DNA of 64,000 nt, taken from Ecdyonurus torrentis (Eukaryota; Arthropoda; Insecta; Ephemeroptera; Heptageniidae). The notes under the pieces were generated by a model. The model had not been told where the DNA came from and made no database searches. It saw only the letters and a program-made list of their open reading frames with translations. Position numbers and translations under genes: made by a program. Where the stretch lies: positions 14,678,434 through 14,742,433 of the forward strand of contig OX439131.1 of the NCBI GenBank assembly GCA_949318235.1. The letters are read 5' to 3'. Below are positions 46,958 through 59,849 of this stretch, piece by piece; positions within the stretch are counted from its first letter, which is position 1; each line of letters starts with the position of its first letter.

Positions 46958-48343
46958 TTCTCTCTCTCCAGAAAAATATTTCGTAAATTTGTTTACCAGA
47001 CTTTTATAATTTATATTTAGTCAGCACCAACGTTGATTATAGGCCAATTTTACATGCTTCGCAACTTAACTATAAAAATGCATACTATATTACAAACATA
47101 ACTCTTAACATAAATTCCTTTTTTTTTCTTTAAAAAAAAAAAAAAAAAAAAAAAAAGATCACACAATACAAGATTTTACAGTTATTATATCAGGCGAATG
47201 TAAAATAGAAATACATAAATTTTTATATAATTTTAAACTGTACAACTTTTGACAACGTCTAAAACATCCATTTAGGGAATAATTTAGGTATTATTATATT
47301 TGAGTCCTCAAAAAATACAAAACAAATTAAATATAAACTTTTTTTTTTAATTAGTGCAATTATGAGGGGAAAAAAGTCGATTGTATAATTATGACTTTAA
47401 TGTGATATTTATTGACATTTAAAAATAACATTTTAGAGTACTTTTCATTATACTCCAGGTTTATATATATATATAATATAATTATTCAGTAATTTTTTCC
47501 CATATATATTCCCTCTATAATATATTATATATACATAAAAAAACAACTTATAACGTGTGTTCATGTTCGTTATAATTACTACATGTTTATAGAATGTTGT
47601 ATCGCACGCCGCTCTACTAGTAGCCTAATTAGTGGATAAATAATGTAGTTTCTGATAGAAAGCATAGCAAGCTAGGATATAAGCACAGTAATAGTGTTTT
47701 CCATGTTTGTACATGATTATTTATTGAGTTTTCAGTGAGAGAGAGAGAGACTTTACTATTTTGTTATTAAACGATGTCGCAAACAACATTTTGTTGTTGT
47801 TATTATTATATATGTCAACAATATATTTTACTAAACGAAAAGCTCTACACATATTACAATAACTTATGTCTTTTTATTATTGAGGTCATGAGAAAATTAA
47901 TGAGCCATAATACAGTATGTTGACTATTACGTGTATAAGTATTTTGCAATGAATTATTTATTATCTTATTAATATATATATAATTGTGAAAGCTAAAATT
48001 TTTAATTCTCTTTATAAAAAATTGTATGAATATAAAAATTTACATAACTTAAAACGATAAAAAAAAATAACTATAGTTATAAATTAATAAGTAATTTTTC
48101 TTCATGTATTTCATGTATTTTTTTTATAAAATTTTCAAATTTTTTTTCACTGAATGCGTCAATATCGTTTTTGTAAGGTAGAAATTTGAAAGCATAAAAA
48201 ATACGTTATAGTATCACAAAATAGGATTTTTGAGTATTCATATTAGAATTATAAGGAAAAAACATAAAATTTGTAAATTGGAAGATTGGAAGTATAAAAA
48301 ACTCATTTCAGAGAGGCATAATTTAGTTTCTATATTAACGTTT

Positions 48344-48408
<65 letters not shown>
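48344..48408. repeat. (GA)n microsatellite, about 60 bp
   Basis: GA repeat with one AA interruption near 48350. A second GA array lies at 48936-48964. Confidence 0.95.
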
Positions 48409-48410
<2 letters not shown>

Positions 48411-48932
48411 TAAATAAATAAATGTAAATGTAGAAAATTTTCAAAAGCTTTTCCGTTTCATTTTATACAATAAAATATATTATATATCAAAGTTTTTCTC
48501 TCTTCTTTTGGTAAGATTGTATGAATACGACAGTAGCAGGTAAAAATAGAGTGAACAGCCACGCCCATTATACTTAAGAGACATATTTTGCGTGGGTGGC
48601 AACAGCATTTACCTTGGGAAATAAAAAGAAACCAATTTTTTTTTTTTGCTACTATAAGCACAAAATCAACGCAATGAACTGAATACGAAATGAAAGAAAA
48701 AGGAAGCTTTTGATTAAAATGTAACCACCAAAGTAAAATGTTATGCTTTTGAATTAGTTTTTAAATAATAAGATATTAAAAAAAAAAAAAAAAAAAAAAA
48801 AGATTAAAAATAATTTTGTAGTATTTGTATGAAACTTTTCTATCATTCCATACATTTCTTTCTGATCTTATTCAATTTATGAAGTATAAGGTACAAAAAA
48901 CTGACGTCATTTGTATCCTGCAGCGAAAGAGC

Positions 48933-48967
<35 letters not shown>

Positions 48968-50100
48968 CAAAGTTGAGTGACATGTAGAAAGGCAAATCAA
49001 ATTTAAAAGCCCGTGAAAAAAAAGTGTTATATATGTCCTATAGTGTGCTTTCTATACGAGTTACTTCTATAGCTATCTGTCCTAGCTATACGTACACCAA
49101 GTGAATGTGATAGGAGCTCCCCTGGGATATCCTCACGCCCCTCTTTCTTTTTATACCTTACTTATGGATTGAAATATAAGCAGTGGGACACCCTTCTTTA
49201 GTAAGAAAAAAAAAACTAAAACGTCATCGCTTTGACATTGTATTCATGTAATGTTAATCTCTTATACATTAATAATTTAAATTTTATACATAAAATATAT
49301 GAAACATAAAAAAAGGAAAAAAAAAAGTAATTTATTAAAATACTGTATAATATTATATTTATATATATTTCAGAGTCTTTAAAATATAAATTTTTATTTT
49401 TGTATGATAAATTATGTAAGTTCAATTCTAACAATTTAAAATTCTTTCATGTTTATTTTAGGTGTATAATAAAAGGCTGTCTTCCGGAAAAAGCTACTTT
49501 CAAATGATGAAAAAAATATAATATATATTATATACTTTTTGTGTACGTGTTTGTGGTGTAGAATAAAGAGTTCAAAAAGCTTCACTTGAATTAAATGGAG
49601 TTGAACATTTTACGCTTGTATGTACAACTGTAGACACATAAGGTATAGAACAAAGAAAACATAAAACCACAGAAATATAGTAGTAGGTTTTTTATTTCTT
49701 TTATAGAAAGCAGTATCAATTTTATTACCTCATATTTTCTATTCTGTTTTGTTTGGTTAGTTTTGGTTAGAGTCATTGGACCATGAAGCCAATATCACGC
49801 AATTTATTAATTTATTTATTAAGGCAAAGGTAGCTTAGAGTAAAAATTGTCTGGTGATGGCCAAAGAGGTTAATAGCTTCATTTGATTACCATTTTTTAA
49901 TAAAATAAATAAATAATAATTTTTTACTTATTTTTTATATTACACTGTATACATTTATGTTTTTCCCCCCCTTTATGTACAGTATTTTACTCACAATATT
50001 TTGAACTCTATATGGGTAACAAAAGTTTGACAGTTACAGAATTGTCAAGGTGTCATACTTTTTTATTCTCCTTGTAATCTTTAGAAACGCTGTCATAACA

Positions 50101-50105
<5 letters not shown>

Positions 50106-50173
<68 letters not shown>
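50106..50173. repeat. (TA)n microsatellite, about 68 bp
   Basis: Uninterrupted TA repeat. Confidence 0.95.
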
Positions 50174-50177
<4 letters not shown>

Positions 50178-51308
50178 GCATTTAGATAATTTTATCAGTA
50201 GTACTAATAACTTAGACAAGAATTTATAATACATAGTTCGGAAATTATAGGCATCAAAACCACGCAGTATGGGTAAACCACTGCAGATATTCATAAATGT
50301 TAAAAATAATCGAAACTTTCTATATATTTAGTAAATTTGACCCTCACTTTAAATGCAGATATCATAAAATTAGAAATTAATTATTAATAAAATAATACTC
50401 CATGGAATAAAATTAATATCATAAATTTTCATTTATATTTTATTTAATTACCCCCCAAAAATTGCAATATTCTATATTTTCATAATATTCTAAAAGATGG
50501 CGTTAGCAGTTATAGCAACTTATAATAATAATAAAAATTTGTAAAATAATTGTTTCATAAGCAAAATTTGTTATATATATTATAGTAGATTATTATTATT
50601 TTGTTTTGTTTAAAAAAAATTGTTTAAAATTTTGTCAGTGTCTGTTGAAATGCGATAAGTTTGTGCAGCCATGCCATACTAGAGGGCAAGTTAGGAGTTA
50701 GGGAACCTGCATTCAGCCACTCTCATTCGAGTGGCCCTATAACAATCATATACACGCATAACAATATAACTAACTCGTATTATTATCCTCGCATAGTGCA
50801 GAACAATGGATTGTTACATTATTTAAACAATAACTTTATTCTCTACTGACTGTTATTTTTGTGTATATTATAAGCTTAAAAACAAAAAGTTATATTTTAC
50901 TTTTTCATTCATGAAATATACTTAAAATATATACTTTTATTATTTCACTGTCCATACAATTTTACAAAATTAAAATACAGTATTTTCTAGTTAAATACAT
51001 TACAATAAAAAGAATGACATTAATGATAATGCAGTATGGGAAAAAAATTAATGATTAATTTATATTTATTGGCAGCCACAATAAATAAGTAGGTTAAAGT
51101 AGAGAATTTAAATAAGCCTGTATTAAAAAAAAAAAAAATGAAACTTATCTATAGTTATCGTGTCACCAAGGGATTGAGGATAAAAATATTTGTGCTAACA
51201 TTTGATTATATATCAGAGGTAACAAAAATAATTTTTAAATATACTGTAAAGAGAGAAGTTATTAAGCTGGATTATTGTATAAAATTTTGCTGTGTGTTTG
51301 AAGTTTGA

Positions 51309-51354
51309 AGAGAGATGAGAGATGAGAGATGAGAGAGAGAGAGAGAGAGGGAGA
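51309..51354. repeat. GAGAGAT short tandem and GA array
   Basis: Three units of a 7-base GAGAGAT-type repeat run into a GA array that ends in GGGAGAGG. Confidence 0.85.
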
Positions 51355-51518
51355 GGTTAATTCAATTAAGGACTATAATCAAGTACGGGAGATGAGTATT
51401 TTTTTTGTTTTGTTCGCGCACGAGAAGTGTGTTAGATGGAGAGAAAAAAACACAACAAAAAACGAGTGAGTTTTTCACACAAAAAACATGCACAGGAATA
51501 TTAGCCATCATCAGAGAT

Positions 51519-51579
51519 TGAGAGAGAGCGAGAGAGAGAGAGAGAGAGAGAGATGATCAGTGACGTAGAAAATGAACTC

Positions 51580-51629
<50 letters not shown>
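51519..51629. repeat. Opposed (GA)n and (CT)n arrays with a 29-base loop
   Basis: GA repeat at about 51519-51553 (one GC interruption) is followed after 29 bases by CT repeat at 51583-51629. The two can pair over about 34 bp as DNA cruciform or RNA hairpin. This is the tightest such pair in the window. Confidence 0.9.
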
Positions 51630-51631
<2 letters not shown>

Positions 51632-54082
51632 CAATTTTACAAGTACGGCTTTCATTTAGTTTTTATACACAAGTAAAAATAAGACAAAAACTCCGAGTTA
51701 ATCAAAAATAAAATCTGATTAAATAACACCACTACTATATATAGGCTTTTATTCAATGAAGTAAAAAATTAGCTATGAGCAAAAGTTGGACTAAAATCTA
51801 TTTATATATATAAAAAAATGTATTTTATAATTCAAAACTTTTTGCAATAATTCTCATATTTAATTGGAATGAAATAAGCTCTGCACTATAGTAATTTCTA
51901 TTTTGTAGCATTAAATTTTTTTTATGTTTTTTTTTTATGCCAAATAAACAAACATAAGATAATCATAAACTACCATTACAATTTAAATTAAAAGCTCTTT
52001 AATTATGCTACCGTTATTATTACAGTATATAATTTAAATGTCATTTATTTGAAACTTTATAAGTAATTTATATTTTTTTCTCTTGTCTTCTTTTTCTAAT
52101 TCATTAGTGTATAACAACAATGTGCGAACACTATAATAATTTTGTATTGTACGGAAATGAAAAGGCAAGCAGCGAGCAAGCTTTCCACAGAAAGAAAATT
52201 GAAGGTAAAAAAAGAAAAAAAAGAAAAAAGCAACGACCCCTCATGTGTACAATGACCACATACAATACGAATAATAAAGACATCAAAAGGCATAAAAATA
52301 CACAACAAGTAATTTAAAGCAATTTACAAATTAATTCTTCATTTTCATTAAAAAAAAAGCCAAGCGTCGTTTCCTGTATAGTACTTCCTTTTTGGAATTA
52401 CTATAGAATTTTTTTTTATAGTAACAAAAAAAAAAATGATACATAAAAATTGAAAGTCCTCTTACATAGTACTTTTTTCTCTCCCTCTCTATCATACAAC
52501 CCTCTATTATCATTTCTCATCATTTTTGCTCTTTACGTTTTTTTTTTTTTTTTTTTTGTGTATGTATATATGTGTGTGTGTGTGTGCCTACAATTACCAC
52601 CCTAATCTCGTGTTCAAGCCACACAAAAGCTCTCAACGCTTTAATGCTGTACAAAAACACGAGCCGCATTATTTGTTGCTGAGCCCAAGTATTTTGCCAT
52701 GGGCATCATCATCATCCTCTCTTTCTCTCGCATCTCTACCCAAAAATGTCAACATCAAGATTCACTGAAACGCTACATGAAAGGATTAAAGTATGAAGTC
52801 CAAAAATATTGTTGTTAAAAAGTAGTAACTATTTTAGTTCAAAGAAAAACTTCCACCTTATTTTTTTCCCTATCATTGCAATTTTTTCAAAACAAATACT
52901 ACCCAAGCAGATTTTTTTTTATGTATTGCCCATACAATTCTTACGTCTTTATAAAATATTAATTAAAATTATCAAATATTTTAATGTACTATTTTCTGTT
53001 CATATTTTTCTACATAGATTTTAACGTAATGGGTTTTAATAGTATTTTTTAAATACGCATTTATATAAAAGCTTTTATGTTTTAATATATTTTCAATGAA
53101 TATTTTTTAAAATTTAAGGCCGTATAAAGTATAATTTAAAAGCATGCTGTTGTTTTTTTGCTTTTTTTTTTTTTTTTTTTTGCAAAGATTATTTTTTTAC
53201 ATAAAAGCAGATAACTTTATTATTTTTTTTTAATATGGACACTTTTCCTTGTTTTGTAAAATTTTCCCTCATGTTTCGTATTGAAAAGTCAGTACGTACA
53301 GCATAAAAGCAAACACAGTAAACAAAATGGAAAACGGAAACAGAGGAAAGAAAGATTGAAGTCGTTTGTGACCGGAAACTTTGAGCAAAAGAAAAACTTT
53401 ACTTCCTGCCGTCTTCTAAGAAAAAGTTTTTATTTTTTAAAAATTTGTTTCCCATACATAAGTGATTTCTAAAATAAAAGCATTATTCTGTTACGTCAGT
53501 TTAAATATAACATAAAAGAATATCACATTAGAATCAAAATAGTAAATAAAACTCGCTTAAAAGTTTTTTTTCTCTTTCTCAAACAAAAAAACAAAAAGAA
53601 AAGCTTTGAAATCTCGGGAAATCCTGAACCATGAACTCTAAGATTTTTTATTTTTTATTATTTTTATTTTTTATAAGGATGCTTGTTAAATTTTAATCTC
53701 TTTGTTATAAGTTCAATTTTATTAAATAAAAAATTGGGCATGTAAAAACCATGACACATCAATTAATTCAAAAATTTCTCTTTTTAAACTATAGTAATAA
53801 GTCAAAAAAAAAATCTTTTAGAATTTTATACACTTTTAATTTCAACATATTTATAAATTATTACGAAAACTTTATACATAAGAGTACAAAATTTTCCATA
53901 TGTTTTATAATAGAACGTATACATACATACATTCATATATATTTAAATATTATATGGAATATTGCTAAAGGGAACCATTTTACACCACAAAATTGAGGCT
54001 TTTATTTCTATATAAAACTAAAGCTCTTAAGGCTATAAGGAGAGTGAGAGAAGAGAGAGAAAGAGAGAGAGAGAGAATAGGG

Positions 54083-54163
54083 TGACCCTTATATAGTAGT
54101 TGGTCAGTCATAAAATGTTAGTTGACCTTCATTGTATGTGGAAATATAGTCAACCTTTGACCA
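54083..54163. promoter_or_regulatory. Cluster of nuclear-receptor-like half sites
   Basis: Within 80 bases there is GTGACCC, TTGACCTTC (54122-54130) and TCAACCTTTGACCA (54150-54163). The reverse complement of the last, TGGTCAAAGGTTGA, is close to the DR1 (HNF4/RXR type) consensus. The block is GC-richer than its flanks. An intronic enhancer is one reading; there is no functional evidence. Confidence 0.3.
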
Positions 54164-55216
54164 CGGTTACCCCTTTAGGCAGTCAAGGTATATATACCCT
54201 GATTACAATCCCGTCCAAGACAAAAGACGCTATTTACAAAATGAAGCGATTATATAATAATGTATATAAAGTTAGTAAATAGCTTTTGTACTAAAAGTTT
54301 TCTGTATTGAATGTTTTAGATTTTACTTATTATTTATATTTCATTGTATGTCACTACTATTCTGTAGAAATGTCATAAACTGATGTTATGGATTTTGTTG
54401 TTTAAAATAAAATAATTTATATAATGAAAATTAATTTTGAACTTGAAGAACAGATGATTAATTTTGTGTTTTTTATATATATATATATAAATGAACAAAA
54501 GTTCAAAGTTTATATTATTTCAAAAATATGTGATGATAATAGTGTTTATGAAAATTTCTCATGGGAAAAGTTATAAGTGTGAGAAATTTATGTCTGAAAA
54601 TGATGTTTCATTTTCAGAGTTTTGTCACGAAACATTTTATACAGTGACATTGTAAATTTCTCTACCATAGACACTTTTGTTTTAAGCTTGAAATGTACAT
54701 AATAATTATTGTTTATTGTTTTGTTTGGAAACAAAATAATAAATAAAATATATTTGAATATTCGATGAACATGTATAAAATAAACATGCTTATAGTTCTA
54801 CATTTATAAAATAAATTAAAACAATGGTGAGTTTGCAATATTAGTATTTAAAAATTGTGTTATATTCACAATATTAGAATAAAGTATAGCCATGAACGGT
54901 AATTTTTTTTAATAAGATCCAAAAAGCAATGACATTTACAGAAATAGGCAGGAAACTTTTATTATTATTTAATACCACCGGCGTGTTTGTGTAATTCCAT
55001 AGCACCTGCCGAGAAGACTGTATCTCAACAGTACTATATGGTATTGGTGTAGTATACATAATATAAAATATTTTACCATTGCAAATTTAGCTCAAGTTTT
55101 TGAAAGATAAAAATATATTACAATTAATTGTGAGTACAGTATGGAAAAAAATAATTAATGAACTTTTGCAAATTCACCATAATTTTCAATTGATATAAAC
55201 AAAAAATTGAACTTAC

Positions 55217-55768
55217 CATTTTCAAGGTGGAGTCTATCTTTGGCGAGCTCTGATTCTGGGTACGTGTTATCTGATATATTTTCAGAAGATGACGTTGATG
55301 TAGCGCCAACTTGTGCTGCGGCTGCCGCTGCAGCTGCTCGTCTACTACTTGCTGACAATCTACCTCTTGAAGATTGTAAAGAACCTTGAGAAGGTGTCTG
55401 TTGTTGTCTACTACCAGAACCTTGTGACCCTTGACTTTTATTTTTATTATAATGTCGATTAAGAAAACGTTGTTGACTTGAAGGTGGTTGAGGTTCAGCA
55501 TAAATTCCAGCAGAACTTGAGATACTACCTCCTCGTGGACTTCCCGCAGTATTAGTGGACTCTAAAGGGTAAGGAGAGGACTGGCGAGGTGCATTGGCTT
55601 GCATTGCAGCTGAGGAATACATGACTGCATTCACTGGAGATGAGGAGGCAGGGGGAGTGGGGAAGGGGGATGTTGGGTTATCAGTAACTTCGGTATCTGA
55701 GGCGGTGCTCAATGGGGTACCAGTTCGATAAGCAATGCCATTGATCGATGCAGGTGGTCGTTCAGAAC
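55217..55768 (-). CDS. Coding exon of a teneurin-like gene (Ser/Pro-rich cytoplasmic region)
   Basis: This internal exon of 552 bases is phase 1 at both ends. The acceptor is a pyrimidine-rich TTTGTTTTCAG and the donor GAAAATG|GTAAGT. It gives 183 complete codons plus two split ones. The product starts SERPPASINGIAYRTGTPLS and has a SDTEVTDNPTSPFPTPPASS segment rich in Ser/Thr-Pro sites. A Gln/Ser/Gly stretch (QGSGSRQQQTPSQGS), an R/S-rich stretch, an eight-alanine run, and SENISDNTYPESELAKDRLH before the donor follow. There is no folded domain, membrane helix or cysteine, so it looks like an intrinsically disordered cytoplasmic or scaffolding segment. It joins in frame to 40401-40643. A teneurin intracellular domain is the best guess, resting mainly on the next exon's motifs. 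GC content is far above the flanks, which supports coding status. Confidence 0.82.
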
Positions 55769-55904
55769 CTGAAAACAAAGCAAAACAAGTTGTTGAGAGG
55801 ATAATCTTATACATCCTGAGATTTATGCAACATGTAGAACACATGCACGAAGCTGGTTGCATAGTCTAAAATTTTGCAGGCGCTACCAAAATTAACTTGG
55901 TATA

Positions 55905-55938
55905 ACCTTAGTATATAAGTATATACTTATACTAAGGT
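55905..55938. repeat. Near-perfect 34-bp palindrome
   Basis: ACCTTAGTATA on the left and its mirror TATACTAAGGT on the right flank an AT core. Only a two-base asymmetry breaks the symmetry. It lies about 135 bases upstream, in transcript sense, of the acceptor of the 55217-55768 exon, inside the preceding intron. Confidence 0.7.
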
Positions 55939-56343
55939 AATACTTAAACATATATGTAATTGATATTTTTTTTATTTTTTTTTATTATTATTTGCAATAA
56001 AGCTTATGTTGAATTTGAATTTTGCAAAGTACAAAAAGTATTTTGAAATATCAAATACAAAATGTATGGTACATTTGAAAATAATAATAATGTTATAATG
56101 TTATGGGTATATTAAAAATACATTAAAATCAACAATATTAAATATTCAAAATACACATTTTAACCATACACAACAAACCAAACATAATCTGTTAAAAACA
56201 TGAGATTACCATTTTTTATTAATAAAACTACGTTTTTGTAAAATATTAATCAGTAGTTAATCACTGAAGCGAAAGAAAATAAGGCTGTATGGAATATTGA
56301 GAGTGTTATATATAACATGCATCATTTAGCGTGTACACATAAG

Positions 56344-56344
<1 letters not shown>

Positions 56345-56422
<78 letters not shown>
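56345..56422. repeat. (CT)n microsatellite, about 39 units
   Basis: Uninterrupted CT repeat. Confidence 0.95.
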
Positions 56423-56423
<1 letters not shown>

Positions 56424-57164
56424 GCACGCTGAGTTGCCTCACTGATTCCAATATGTAATGTCCAATTCGCACATCATTTAATTTCATTCAAAGAGGACTT
56501 TTGCTGCGTACTATTTTAGTATGTATCATATTATTAAAATGTTTAAATCTATATTATATAAAATTATACGCTACTATATTCAAATTTAATGAAGCAGTAA
56601 TAACAAATTTTTATTTATACATATTTTATTTCTACCTAAAAACTTTTACATTATTTGAATATTTCATACATGTTTTAAAGTGCTCAAAAGTGATTTTTTT
56701 CCTTCCATTTTGAGGCTTATTTATTTATTTTGTATGTGTGTGTGTGTTTTTCCATTTTCATTTTTATGAAATATTCATGTACAATTTTTATGCTTTTATT
56801 ATCCTTAGGTTATGAATAATTAAAATTGGGAGTTTGGAAAAATATTTTAAAAATAAATGTAGCATAAAATTTAAGGGAAAAAAAATGCTATTACAAATAT
56901 TTAGAAAAATATTTTTTACATTAGAAAATACCTTCTTCATTTTTTTAAAATTGAAATATAAAATTAAATTTATTTCATGTAATAAATCATAAAAGGTATT
57001 AACTATAAACACATATAAACCATTAATTAATAACATTAAAAATATTATTGCCTTCATAAAAATTGTAGAAAAAAAGCAACTAGAGTGTAATTAAACTTGC
57101 TTCTTTATAAATCTCATCACGCTACACTTTAAAGTAAACGTGTTATTAATTTGTTAGAAAAAGT

Positions 57165-57170
<6 letters not shown>

Positions 57171-57237
<67 letters not shown>
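57171..57237. repeat. (GA)n microsatellite, about 33 units
   Basis: Uninterrupted GA repeat, opposite in polarity to the CT array 750 bases to its left. Confidence 0.95.
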
Positions 57238-57240
<3 letters not shown>

Positions 57241-58023
57241 TGAGCGCAAAAGCAAATAAAAGTTGATTAAATAGAAATACCAACTTAAGTACCACCATAT
57301 ATGTAATCTAAAAAGTTTAATTCATAATTCGTGAACTAAAAGAACAGCAAATTTAATTTTTTTTTTAAAGAGATGAAAAAATATATATTACTTATTACTT
57401 TTAGTTTGTTCATTTTTATATTAAATCAAATTAGAAAGTAGATAGTAACAATTAAATGTTTTCTTTCATTTCTTTTATAGCTAAAATTGCTAAAGTTTAT
57501 TTCGTAAGTTATGGTGCTTGTGAATCTCATGATTTTTTTTTCTACTTCAAATATTTTTTGTTGGTGATAAATTGAAAGTAACGACTTGAAATGGTCAGCT
57601 GGACAATTTGTCAAAGCCGACGGAGCGAGTCTACTTCACTTGTTTTCTTTCCCACAAGATGCTGTGATCTCATAGTTTAACCTAAATCAATCACATCGTT
57701 CATAGTATATTTTAATATATACGTACGTATACGTATATATGTTATTTGTTTTGTATGAAAGTAATAAATTTTTACTAACAGGAGACAACATTTTACCTTA
57801 TTTTGTTATTCTAAACGAAATTTCAATTCAAATTTTATATATATATTTTTTTTTAATGGAAAATACTTCATGTCACGTAAAAGTAGAATAAATGAGATTT
57901 TGAGTTTTTAGAAAGAAAAAAAAAGTTTTGTTGTTATAAGATTTTTTTCAAAAACTTTTCTTTCTTTGTATCATTTTGCTATAGTAAATGATTGGCTTCT
58001 TGTTACTGAAGTATAAGAGAGAG

Positions 58024-58026
<3 letters not shown>

Positions 58027-58095
<69 letters not shown>
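58027..58095. repeat. (GA)n microsatellite, about 34 units
   Basis: Uninterrupted GA repeat, with a shorter GAGAGCAA lead-in. Confidence 0.95.
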
Positions 58096-58098
<3 letters not shown>

Positions 58099-58231
58099 TG
58101 AGCTACTTTGTGTCACCCCTACAGGTATAATTAGTAAAAAGCACTAAAGAACTACCCTCAGAACTATGGCTACTGATCCAAAACTTTATATGTTCCCACG
58201 TAACACGTGCTGGTATAATCTCACAATTGAT

Positions 58232-58267
<36 letters not shown>

Positions 58268-59182
58268 GAAAACAACCATGTAAAAATTTTAAGAAAAACT
58301 ATGTAAAAATATGAACCAAATTTAAATTGCCAACTTTGTCATCAGTCATCACCTAATTTAGCTATGTGTTTAAAAAGAAATTTTTAGCAAGATCCTAAAC
58401 TTTCTTGTATTATTTATTGACAATATTTTAAGCTTATAAATTTATTATAATACCGAAACAATTTTTGTTGCTTCCTTATGATATGCTTTCTCAGAACAAA
58501 ACAAAAAAAACATTTTTACTTGTATCACATGAAACATTTGCATGTTGTTTAAAATAATTTCCTGGAAATATGCAATTTATATAAAAATATTTTATCATTA
58601 TTTATGAAAAAATTGCTTTCCAATTCAATAAACAACATAAAAGAATAAAAATAATATATATATATCAATAGTTACTAGTAAGTTACATTTTTTTCCTCGT
58701 TTTTGTTTGTTGCATTAAAAATGTACAATAATTGCCAAACTATGTACTAAAAAAAGAAATAAAGTAGTATACTTCCACTTCAGTGAATTTTATTATGGTT
58801 GAAAGACAACATTTGATTGATAAAAGCTAATTTGATTGACGTATATCATGAGACAATTTATTTCTATTTGTTATCCAACGTGATTCTACAAAAAGTTTCT
58901 CCCGTAATAAAAAATAAACATCGTTACATCAAATTGTTTGATTTATATTATATATAAAAATGAAAAGAATTTAATTTGATATTTAATTATATGTATAAAA
59001 TGAAAATTTAATAATATAAAAGGGAAACAAATTCTGTTTCTTTTTCAAAAATTTGAGTTATAAAAATCGGACAGCTTCCTTGTGTATATATCAAACATCA
59101 TTTTATTGACTTTTGTGTGGGAGAAAAATGTTGACAGAATTTTCTAAAAGCTAAAAATAAACTATTTATTTATGGAACTATG

Positions 59183-59184
<2 letters not shown>

Positions 59185-59220
<36 letters not shown>
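59185..59220. repeat. Poly(A) homopolymer, 36 bases
   Basis: Uninterrupted A run with no recognisable element body upstream. Confidence 0.95.
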
Positions 59221-59224
<4 letters not shown>

Positions 59225-59736
59225 TGTGTACATCCTTTTTCTAGTGAAATTTAATCACATTTTGTTTCAATGTAATCCTATTTTGTAATAAAAATTAAAA
59301 AAATAAAATAAAAGAGCTTATAAAGTATCTTAATAATAGTATGTACTGTATACGTCATTCGTCTACTGATTTTAAATAATTAATACGTAGAAAGGGGATG
59401 AATAGTTATTTTTAGAATATAATATGACCACTTGGAAATACCTATTCTATTCTTCTTCTAAGATCAATATATTATAAATTATTCAAAATACATGAAGATT
59501 TTATAACTTTTGACAGTGACATTTATAATTGAATGAGTTTGTTATAAAATTTTGTGATATACGTACGTAAGACTTTTATATCAATAAAAAATTGATATAT
59601 TGTTAGAGGTTTCCTTTATATACATTTTGAGACGTTTTGTGTGTTGGTGAGAGAATGGACTTTGCAGCTTCTACAATCAACTAATGGCCAAGTTTTCTCT
59701 CTTTCTCTCTTCACCCCACCATTGTCACTAGTCAAC

Positions 59737-59737
<1 letters not shown>

Positions 59738-59833
<96 letters not shown>

Positions 59834-59849
59834 TCTCTCTCTCTCTCTT
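59738..59849. repeat. (CT)n microsatellite, about 112 bp
   Basis: CT repeat with TTT interruptions near its right-hand end. A long open frame through it (59641-60069) is an artefact of the Leu-Ser repeat. Confidence 0.95.

Noticed and set aside
50660..50850. Less AT-rich patch with a CCACTC/GAGTGG mini-hairpin and a 62-codon frame
   Set aside because: A six-base stem and a short frame are within chance; no splice sites or family match.
55124..55501. Alternative minus-strand frame within the 55 kb exon, and a plus-strand frame at 55207-55389
   Set aside because: Neither matches the splice-bounded frame. They are shadows of the Ser/Pro-rich exon.
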